NCBI GenBank assembly: GCA_037952775.1
Contig: JBANAY010000004.1
Location: 10,788,001-10,852,000 of the forward strand
Source: Clonostachys chloroleuca
Taxonomy: Eukaryota; Ascomycota; Sordariomycetes; Hypocreales; Bionectriaceae
Length of the DNA: 64,000 nt
Direction: 5' to 3'
The notes beneath the pieces are model-generated. The model saw only the letters and a program-made list of their open reading frames with translations, searched no databases and had not been told where the DNA came from. Below are positions 55,483 through 64,000 of the stretch, in pieces. A program made the translations under genes and the position numbers. The stretch's first letter is position 1; every line of letters begins with the position of its first letter.

Positions 55483-58371
55483 ATGGCAGACATGGGTGAC
55501 ACCGGTATCGAAAATGTTCCCTGCCACAAATGCTCGGACATTGATCTAGACAGAGTCTTTAGGGGCGGCTACAAGATGCCACACAAGATCATAGATCTTG
55601 GCCCAGTGCCAAGAGTCCAGCTGGAAAGCTCATGTCCTCTATGTCGCCTAGTAGCTGAAGCAATATACAGCCCGTTCGGTAACCCGGACTTGGCCTCTTT
55701 TCACGAAACATGCGGGTTTTGCACACCATCTAATGAACGTGGAGTAGCCCAGCCAGGCTGTTACCAGTTAGTAGCAGAGACTGTCAAACCAGAGACAAAA
55801 AGAGACAGCATGGGCCATGGGAAAATGGCTAAATACAAGGACACGTACTTGGTCACTAATCCAGTACAACAAGAGGCAAAATTCTCCAAGCTGGAGCCCC
55901 AACTTGGCCCCCAATCAACGGACGTACCCAAGTTGGGTCCAGGCGAGTTTGTGGCTGTCAAGGTTGTCAAGGCTGACAATTCCGACTCTGGATTTATTGC
56001 CTACTACGGTAGCATCTATCCGGTGTTTGACTTGGCTGAAGCTGCGGCCCCGGCACGATCGTTGTCTGCCTCTTCATTGGATTGGGATCTCATCCGTTCC
56101 TATCTGAGAGACTGCTATAGCCATCACGATGGATGCTCATCTCCGGTGTCTCAACTCCAGGTCCATGGCTTCCGCCTCATAGACTGCCATACGAGGCGGC
56201 TAGTTCCTGCAGCCCAGGGAGTCAAATATGTGGCATTGAGTTATGTTTGGGGAGCGCCCGAAAAGAATGCTCACATGGAGGTCCCAGAGCTCGGGGAGGA
56301 ACTCCAACAGGTACCTTTAGTCATAGAGGACGCTATGGAAGCCGTAAGGGAGTTGGGATACCACTATCTCTGGGTTGACAGGTAAAAGCTTCCTGACCAA
56401 GCCAACATTCCATGATTAATATCTCTTTAGGTTTTGCATCCAGCAGAGCGACTCGAAGTCTCTGCGAGACCACCTTGCGAACATGCATTCGATCTATCAA
56501 GGAGCGTCATTTACGGTCGTTGCGGCTGCAGGTTCAGACTCGTCGTTTGGCTTACCTGGTGTTTCGTCAAGAGCGCGGGCGCCGCAAGCAGAAGCTACTA
56601 TCGACGGCCGCCTTCTGGTCTCCTCTGTGGAGTCGTTCCCTGGGATCTTGAGCTGCAAGTGGAAATCCCGGGCTTGGACGTACGTATCAACATCTTTTGA
56701 GTTGCAGAAGATAGGAAGATATGGGGATGTGTCAGAAGCTGACTTCTGAACAGATACCAAGAAGAACTCTTCTCAAACCGCCAGCTTATCTTTACGTCTC
56801 ATCAAGTTTCGTTCCACTGCCTACAGAGCGAGCATTGCGAAGTTTACACTTCGCCCGCAACCATAACCCCCGGAGTGTTGAACCGGACAGGGAACCGGAC
56901 TTGTTCGATCTGGGAACATATTGAGCTGTACTCTAAGCGGAATTTGACATATGATTCCGACTCTCTCAACGGCTTAAGGGCTACGATCAATTCGTTTACT
57001 GAGTCGGCCGAAGGGCCGGTCGGTAGTCTCTGGGGTATTCCATTCTCAGAGACAATTGCCGCCTTGGATCATGACCATCCTTCCGGGAGAGCCGGCACGT
57101 CGAGTATGATGGGAATGCTATCCAGAGCGAGGTTTGCCTCACCCTCGGCGGTTTTCGGGTACGGTCTCACCTGGAAGTTTCTTCCGCGAGAGCACCAAGT
57201 CTTACGACGACGGACCGAGTTTCCGACATGGTCTTGGACAAGCTGCGTCGGTCAGGTCGAATATCCCCGGCTCCCATGGTTGACTACTAACCAACCGGCC
57301 ATGCCTGACCCTGAGTTGGATATTGCTGTGTTGGGCCCCGATGGCTGTCGCATGCCGATATCTGCATACTTTGACGCCTCTCTTGAGCCTTCACGTTATT
57401 TGCATGCGAAGGCGTGGTCTGTTCGCGATGCCCTCACATTCAACCTTGCCGAGGGTACAGCTTTACTAGATCTAGGGGATACAGATAATGAGCTCAAGGG
57501 CTTCATCCAATTCGATTCGATACCGACCAGCGACCATAGAGATAAATTCGAGATCCTATCAGAGGCTCAAAACAGCCAACAACGTTGGGAGGCTATCATT
57601 ACGTACGTGGCCCCTGGCGTTGGCGGGGCCAATGTCCCGTTCGTGTTGATCTTGGCGATGGTCGAGGACGCCCAGTACCCGGATAGGACGGTGTACGAGA
57701 GGATTGGATGCATTCCGAACCTGCAGCTTATTTGGAAGCCCAAAGCAACGAGACGTGCTGCTCGGGCATTGGGCCAGAAACGTCAGAGCCCCAGGCCGAC
57801 CATGAGGTGGGCCGCCGAAATAATTGACGAGCAAGAGAAAAAGAGTATCAAGGAAGCAAAGTGGATCAACGACATGAGAGCTCAATCGCTACAACAAAGA
57901 GAGGCTCAACCAGAAACTCGACCAATAGCTGATCTCACCAAGGGAGGCACTGGTGAGGTCGACCCCAGCGAACAGACTGCTTCCGTAAAAGGCATGCTCA
58001 CGGGGCTTGAAGAATGCGAACAGCGCACCATGTCTGAAGAGGCCCGGCTGGTGAATACGATGGGCCAGGTCCATATAGGCGAGACTGACGAAATACCTAC
58101 ATCTTCTATTTCAGCTGGCGTTGACGCGGATAACTCAACAAGAGACCACGACGAGGCATCGAAGGCTGACACTTCTCCGATAGAGACCGTCGATGCACAT
58201 GCCCAGGAGAGTCATTTAGACGAGACATATGACGGCGATACCAGTGACTCCAGCTCAGGCGACTCGTATGATACGGGTGATGGGTTTGTAAATTCGATCA
58301 TCTTTCAAGAGAGGGAGAAGGCCTGCTTTCCGCGCATACCTATGGTGAGAAGGGAGTTTGTAATCCGATAG
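55483..58371 (+). CDS. HET-domain (heterokaryon incompatibility) protein
   Basis: Exons 55483-56381, 56431-56679 and 56754-58371 join in frame to 921 residues. N-terminal CHKC (14-17) and CPLC (51-54) pairs may bind zinc. The HET domain starts at about 249 with YVALSYVWG, continues through YHYLWVDRFCIQQ and SIYQGASFTVVAA, and ends with the signature SRAWTYQEELFSNRQLIFT around 375-395. A long C-terminal region follows with an acidic, Ser/Asp-rich stretch (roughly 840-890) and a basic end. HET domains trigger cell death when genetically different hyphae fuse, or act in innate-immunity-like responses. The partner is unknown. No NACHT, ankyrin or WD domain is attached, so any partner would be encoded separately. 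Intron 1 and intron 2 both split codons, which supports the model. Confidence 0.9.
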
Positions 58372-59250
58372 GCTATCTGTCTTTGCAGCACCAAAGTTGG
58401 AGGTCCTCAGCGCAGATGCCTTACAGGTACACCTTTGTTGGTGCCAAGCGGGCGATAGAGAGATATCGTCAACTACCGAGATAATCTATGAAGGTTGAAG
58501 CCCGCAGCCCAGCCTGTTCGAACGCACATACAATTCACTAGTAAATACAATCAGGAATTCCGTGGAAGCCGGACCGGCCGCGAATGCAGAAATAAGGTTC
58601 AATAACCGGGAGGGGTCAGTTAGCTAGGTTGGAAGGCGACAACCCAAACTGGACCCGATCGTCAGAGCCCTGACCTATCGGCTCGAGCCACTCTAGCCGG
58701 TAGGAACTATCGGCGCGGTCCCGATAGCCCGAAGAGCGTTCTGATCCTATCAAACGCGCACGTTGAAGGAAGATCATGAACTCGGCCTTACGGATATGAA
58801 GATCCCTAGTAATTCATATACTAAAAGGATGCTTGAATGACCTCATGAGAATACGAACAAGGGATTCCCGAGGATATAAGGGGCCACGGATCCCCTCTGT
58901 AATTACTAGTTAGAATCAACAGTCTCAATATATCCCTTTTACCTGTATAACTGGAAGCTGGTGGTGGTGACACCAACAACCTTAGATGGGTGGGTGGCCA
59001 TATCGCGCTTGTGGCTGCACGGACATGTCTTGGCTGAATAAATGTTTCTATTTCATCACCCAGCTGGTCAAATTGAATTGCCTCGTTTATTGCTTTCACC
59101 CTCACGCCAAAAGTCCTCTAGACAAGGAAGCACTTCACTGTTGCTGAAAAGATTGATTCTTTTACATCTAAAATCATTTAAAAACGTACTACTTTGCTAT
59201 CTCGGAAATCTTATGACTTTTTATTTGATATATAATTTTAACAATGAATA
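58372..59250. other. Intergenic, partly AT-rich
   Basis: No gene is supported. 59130-59260 is AT-rich. The start of the degraded gene region lies immediately to the right. Confidence 0.45.
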
Positions 59251-59253
59251 TTT

Positions 59254-61310
59254 TTATTTCCTGTCCCGGAGAGCGAAAACTGAGGTAGTGCAAGCTCGAC
59301 ATCCAAGAAGGCGGCCTAATTTATCCCTTGGAGTTCCTCTGACGAGCCCGGGGTTGCACTCGTTCTCGCCGAAGGTATCAGTACGGCCAGGTATCAAAGG
59401 TATATAAAGCCAGCCTTTGCTATACTGATTTGTCCTCGGATTATAGATTCGCTCTAGTTTGGTCCCTAACGGAAGCTTCTCCTTGTTCCCATAAAAACTA
59501 GGGTATCTGGGGGAGGGACCAACATTCTGAAGGCCAAGTTCTAGGACGTCGAGGCTCTCCGCCTTCTCCTTCCCGATGAGCTTCTTCGAAGAGTTTACAT
59601 CCAAATACCTCCCGAAATATCTGCAAGTCTTGCATTTCTGTCCACTCCACTACCTCTTGGCTGGATAAACGATAGATTGAACAAGGGTTCGATTCTCTCT
59701 TGGATTGTAGATAGGCTGGGATCTGGTCCTCAACGGAAGCTTCTCCTTGTTCCAAAAAAACGCTAGGATATTTCGGTTGAGAAACGCCTTTCTTCGCTCG
59801 ACGAACGATAGATCGAATAAAAGAGAGGCATAACCTGTTTTGCTGGTCCCGAGCCTGCTCAGCATACATCCAAGTTTGGCCCTGTCTACAGACCTTGATA
59901 TCTCCAGACTCCGGTCTCGCTTCGAAGACGGCAGCGTATTGACTTCTATCAGAATTTTGGACAATGGCACATAATTTTTTGAGCACCATAACCGACCTGG
60001 TAGAGACATTATTATGTTTTAGTAATGGTGAGGGCCGGCAAGCCGAGGTCATTCCATGACAACCTCGCCCTCCCTTATTGTATATTTCCGTAGAAACTGC
60101 ACCAGGCTATCTTCTGACTGATCCATTTGAGTCAAGAATTCCGGAGCTGTTGGCGGTTATCAGATGGTATGCTCGGTGATGGAAGATCCCGCCCACGATC
60201 ACTGGATAATGCCCAATTACTCTGGCAACTGTATCGTTATGGGCTAGTGAGAAAACCACGATATTGCGGTTCAACGACGCCAAACACCATCATCCGTATC
60301 CAAAGTGGGAATCTTTGACGTCTAGGCGCTTCCCTCTGACCCCAAGTGGCGGAATCGAAAGGGGAAATCTAATTTTTCTTCGGGGTACAGAGCCTTAACG
60401 GTCGTCGACCATAAAACCAATGATTTCTGGCAGTCACGCGAGATTTTCTCCAAAAGTTCGCGGCTATTCAAGGGCCAGTAACGAATGGTATGTAGAGGGT
60501 CTTCTCCAAAGGGGATCCCCATGATAGATAGTGCTTGATCGTTGATGAATGGAAGGAGAAAGGCTCAGCAGTGGTAGAGTTTCGTATTTGAGAGCTCGTG
60601 TATGTGTTCGTTCAAATGTCCTCATTAAAGGGCTAACGAGAAGGGAGCAGTGGATGAAACTCCTCTGCGATAGGCTTATGACCAGCTAAAATATTGGCTT
60701 TAGCCCATCGTGTAATCAAGCCTCTGGTTTGTGTCTCATCACAAATGATCTTCTCCTGATCAAATATCCCAGGGAAGCATCGAAAGACTTGGCGTTCACG
60801 GCAGGCTTCCTTATATAGCCGGCCGTTGAAACACTGCTTCAAGATTTGAAGATCCCGGAAGCCAGCCCATGATTTGAGAAGGCTGTACTTGCTTGGGGGT
60901 TTGGGTAGGCTAAAGAGAAGTGAAATCTGCTTCGGCCCAACTTATTGCTGATTGAATAGTGGCCATGGCTCTGCGTTCATCGAGGCCGAGATGATAGTAG
61001 TGATCCCACTCGGACTCAGCTGGCAAGGAGTAGCGTCCCCAGTGCCTAAGAGAACGGGTGGGATTGTCTTGAAGCCCCAGGGCTTTCTTCTCATTGTCGC
61101 AGAGCAGATTCAGTAGGAACTTGGGTTGGCGATCGCCATCTCGTCACCATCCCATCTCCAGCCGGGATCATAGTAATCCCATTCGGACACCCATTTACCT
61201 TGCAGTCTCCACGTATTTTTCACTCGCTGGCTCGCTTGAGCGGTATTGCCCGGTCTGCGGCAAGGAAGTCGAGCGGGTCTTCGTCTTCCCTCCACCTCCA
61301 CTTCCAGTTG
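59254..61310 (-). pseudogene. Degraded gene of a fungal family without a known name
   Basis: Several minus-strand blocks in different frames read as protein: WRLQGKWVSEWDYYDPGWRW (around 61200), then after a frame change KFLLNLLCDNEKKALGLQD and RHWGRYSLPAESEWDHYYHL, then after another change PKQISLLFSLPKPPSKYS and KQCFNGRLYKEACRERQVFR, ending at a stop at 60633. Further blocks occur at 60322-60522 (IPFGEDPLHTIRYWPL) and 59254-60052. The pieces follow one another in the right order for one or two genes but need at least two frameshifts. I cannot name the family. No catalytic motif is visible. The 59.4-59.8 kb part contains an internal tandem duplication. Confidence 0.5.
59430..59790. repeat. 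Diverged 264-bp direct duplication
   Basis: The segment around 59440-59510 recurs around 59700-59775. Both copies share ggaagcttctccttgttcc exactly (starts 59471 and 59735) and matching flanks, about three-quarters identical by eye. On the minus strand both encode a NKEKLPL...IYNPR pattern, so a protein-coding unit was duplicated before decay. Confidence 0.65.
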
Positions 61311-62415
61311 GCCATGTTATTTTGGTATCCAGGAAGAGCTTATTTTATTGGCCAGTCTCTTTGTGCTCGCTGAGGACTTTGCTGTATTGATTATTCTTAT
61401 TCGAGACTCATTATTGTTGTTATGAGTTGAGCCTGGGCTGGAAGGAAATATGTGGTAAGAAGCGGCATATCTAGCCAGAATTTATATCCGTACAGGAGTG
61501 GGAGGCCAACAATGTGGGTGACTTTCAGATGTGGCACTTTTGTTCACGGAGAGAAAGGCTTGACAGCCCATGTTCATAAACAAAGCACAGTGCTACATAA
61601 ATTAGATCAATTCTCTAAGCTTGTATTGTGCTGAATTCAGAACTTCTCATATGGGCAAGCTTGAACTTTCTCTGACAAAGGTCTACTGCTGATCTGTTTC
61701 GGCTAAGGCTAGAGTGACAAGGGCGATAAAAGGGGCATTATGCAAGGACGATGTCTTGTAATAAAGAAACGAACGCCCTTTGAGATAGTTACGCAATCTA
61801 AAACTAAGTGAGCCATTTCATCCCTACCTACGGACTCCTTTGTCAGAGCTGATTCCCAAGATCTGAATGAACACACCCGCGCTCATGACTGTCATTGATG
61901 AACAATTCAGCTTGTATCACCACCGCCGCTAACATTCCTCGTTTGACCATGCGTCGATAGCGTCTCTGATTCCCTTCGTGCGTAGCTTGCATCTTATGGT
62001 TGTGGAACAAAAGTTCGATTATCATTAAAAGTAGATGACAACAGGGAAAAGATTGAGTAATGTAGAGGTGGCTATCGCCAAAACCTAGTTCGACACATCA
62101 CCGCCATGGTGGCGGTTACGACCTTCTTATGCTAGTGGCCTCAGCCACCTTGAAGAGGTTGAATGCAGACAAGGCGAGAGATGTTCAAGAACAATCAACG
62201 TTTATTGCCTAACTGCATGTGTGTTATTTCTGCGTGCATCTGTGTGTGTTATTACTGCGTTGCGTCAAACCCCTTGTTTTTTTACTGTAGTAATAGCAAC
62301 TTTTGCAACAATATTAGGTATGTTGCGGCCAGAAAGTCTCCCTTAGAAACGTAGGTTAGACGGACGCTCCTCCGGTCGCAGTCTAATGAATCCATACCCT
62401 TCCCTCTATTTCACT
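61311..62415. other. Intergenic region
   Basis: No gene is supported; only short frames occur. The right end should be the 3' flank of the minus-strand membrane-protein gene. Confidence 0.45.
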
Positions 62416-63354
62416 TCACAATTTCTCAGTGTCCGACGTTGGTGTTAGATTTGAAGTGTCTTCCAACTCCAAGATCTGATGCTCTGGGGGCAGCTCCTGC
62501 GCCACAGGTGTAGGATGCTTCCACTTCTCTCTTCTAGAATGCCCCTGCTCCGATGAGATGACACTTGGCACGCGTCCATCCGACTGCTGGTAGCCGCGTA
62601 GGTGACCCCCGCCGCTGCTTCCATGCACTGACTGTTCTCGCCACTGCGATAGGCCTCTCGACTGCGGTGACAGGGTGGGCGAATCCTGTCGGGTAGGAGT
62701 TTGCTGCATCATGTCGTGGTCGCAGTTCTTTGAGTAGGGAGACTTCAGGCCCATGCCAAATCCGAGAGTCGTCTTGTCGGGAAACCGAACTGAGGGCGAT
62801 CTGTATCCCACCGCTGGGACCGTCCCGCTACCTTGAGACCGGCGAGACTCTTGGGTCTTCCTGGTCTTCCGCTTAAAACAGCAGATGGTCATCCCGATCA
62901 TGAGCATTGCAAATAACGTGACTCCGACAGATATCCCAGCAGTCGTGGCGGTGGAGAGTTCTTCATGCGGCACTTCGGCGAGAAACGGTCTTGCAAGTCC
63001 GGCGTCGTCGTTCAGCCTCGCGGCATAGAGCTTGCCCTCTGGGCACCCACCAAGCTGGCAAGGGTTCGCGGAGCAGCATCCCATGAAGGGCGGCTTGGAT
63101 GCGGCGCAGGCAAACCACTGCACCTCCGGGTCCTCGCTAACGCATTTTTGTGGCTTGATTTGGTTGTACGAGTACGCTTGGAACGTGGTGTTTCGGAGGT
63201 TCTGGTCGGGGCAGTTGCCGTCGGATGTCTTGCATGGGTCGAGCGTGCAGCAACCGACAAAGTTCACTGACTTGCTGTTGCAGACGTAAAAGGAGCCGCC
63301 GCTGATGCAGTCGACGCCGAGGTTGTCGATGACCTCCTTTGCCGGTCCGACCAT
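62416..63354 (-). CDS. Single-pass membrane protein with a Cys-rich ectodomain
   Basis: Read from the ATG at 63354 this encodes 312 residues; the frame is open further upstream but without a better start. Residues 1-130 are cysteine-rich with a repeated pattern: NFVGCCTLDPC...GNCP (31-49) and PFMGCCSANPC...GGCP (89-106). A hydrophobic helix follows at about 139-160 (TAGISVGVTLFAMLMIGMTI) with a basic stop-transfer KRKTRK. The cytosolic tail (~150 residues) is rich in Ser, Gln, Pro and Arg and probably disordered. No N-terminal signal peptide is seen, so the helix would act as a reverse signal-anchor. The layout resembles fungal wall-sensor-like and related single-span proteins, but it is not a WSC domain. 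Function is unknown. Confidence 0.78.
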   Translation of the reverse strand: MVGPAKEVIDNLGVDCISGGSFYVCNSKSVNFVGCCTLDPCKTSDGNCPDQNLRNTTFQAYSYNQIKPQKCVSEDPEVQWFACAASKPPFMGCCSANPCQLGGCPEGKLYAARLNDDAGLARPFLAEVPHEELSTATTAGISVGVTLFAMLMIGMTICCFKRKTRKTQESRRSQGSGTVPAVGYRSPSVRFPDKTTLGFGMGLKSPYSKNCDHDMMQQTPTRQDSPTLSPQSRGLSQWREQSVHGSSGGGHLRGYQQSDGRVPSVISSEQGHSRREKWKHPTPVAQELPPEHQILELEDTSNLTPTSDTEKL

Positions 63355-64000
63355 CTTGTGGTGATGACTGGCGTTGTCACTTGGAGCGTGTGCGTTTCGT
63401 TGTTCTCGGTAATATTCTGACTTGTTGTCCTTGGTTCGCTTTCGCCGCAAAGGTGATGAATGGGAGAAGTACGGGGGAAGACAAGACTACAAGGGATTAT
63501 TATCAGAGGAAAATGTGCACGTGCTCGAGGCTAGACCTTGTGACTTACCGTGTTGTTCTGACCAAATTTGTCTCGTGCAGGTACGACTTCTGAGCGAGAC
63601 GTATAATAATGTCCGTCGACTAATACGGTCACTTTAATTGGACACCTGAGCGAGGCTGAGTCGTTGAACGAGCGAGGGAGGCCAAGTGTGCAAAGCTGAT
63701 GTCAGGTCCTTGCTGATAGCATGGTGCTGGTTCAACGTCAAGTCCAGGTCCCAGAATTTCAGCATGGAAAGAAATCTACTGTGACACAAAAAGTGGAGAA
63801 GGCCAAGGTCCTTTCTCTTTTGATTTCATGTAGCCGATAGCCAGACCAATCCAATATTCGGCTTCCCGCTCAGTCGTATGTTGAGAAGCACGATCATACT
63901 TAACCATCACCCATCAGTTGCTATGAATATTTCTAGCTCTTCCTACCCTGCATATGAAGTTTCTATTGTTGACTTGATTTGATTTAGACACAATAGCTAT
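63355..64000. other. Right edge, upstream of the membrane-protein gene
   Basis: Promoter-side DNA of the minus-strand gene. An in-frame extension to 63450 exists but has a low-complexity, His/Lys-rich translation and is not favoured. Nothing else is supported up to the window end. Confidence 0.45.

Noticed and set aside
59680..59700. B-box-like ggttcgattc suggesting a tRNA
   Set aside because: No A-box or cloverleaf fits around it; the sequence is part of the degraded protein-coding block.

Overview
The window reads as nuclear DNA of a filamentous ascomycete, most likely a Sordariomycete. Genes are well spaced, introns are short (about 45-90 bp) with GTRAGT-like donors and CAG/TAG acceptors, and the proteins belong to fungal families: HET domain, rhodopsin/PTH11-like receptor, F-box, Bsc6-like MFS, fungal proline iminopeptidase and GH32. 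I cannot name the species. There is no operon structure, rRNA, convincing tRNA, CRISPR array or complete transposon.

Layout. 0-9 kb: a broken fragment, a small secreted Gln/His/Cys-rich protein (minus) and an MFS transporter with four coding exons. 9-14 kb: two related small proteins of unknown function, the second interrupted by an in-frame UAG and a frameshift, then an F-box protein. 15.6-19.3 kb: proline iminopeptidase (five coding exons, one of 12 bp) and a class C beta-lactamase/transesterase-like hydrolase. 21.7-22.9 kb: a seven-segment membrane protein, then a 5.5 kb stretch without a gene I can support. 28.3-31.6 kb: an F-box/ankyrin protein and a DEDDh exonuclease-like protein. 32-44 kb: a DUF7730/2EXR-like gene cut by one in-frame UAG, a tiny F-box gene, a PTH11-like receptor, a frameshifted coiled-coil protein, another 2EXR-like protein and a clear F-box-like pseudogene. 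44.8-46.3 kb: a multi-intron secreted alpha/beta-hydrolase beside an AT-rich block. 50-58 kb: a GH32 invertase/inulinase with a recognisable promoter, a large F-box protein and a HET-domain protein. 59-61.3 kb: a degraded gene with an internal tandem duplication. 62.4-63.4 kb: a single-pass membrane protein with a Cys-rich ectodomain.

The genes do not form one pathway. The mix of F-box, HET, ankyrin and 2EXR-like families, pseudogenes and repeats is typical of fast-evolving accessory DNA. A few nutritional or secreted functions (GH32, iminopeptidase, esterase-like proteins, small secreted protein) fit saprotrophic or host-associated growth.

The most unusual signal is in-frame UAG codons inside otherwise continuous reading frames (11397 plus, 32613 minus, and 42808 plus in a gene that is otherwise broken). 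The 11397 UAG lies in the loop of a two-part hairpin. This is the arrangement expected for sexual-stage A-to-I editing of UAG to UGG known in Fusarium and Neurospora. RIP-type G-to-A mutation or simple decay are competing explanations. Several other breaks fall in G/C homopolymers, so assembly error must also be excluded. All exon joins below were derived by reading splice signals and frame, without transcript evidence.
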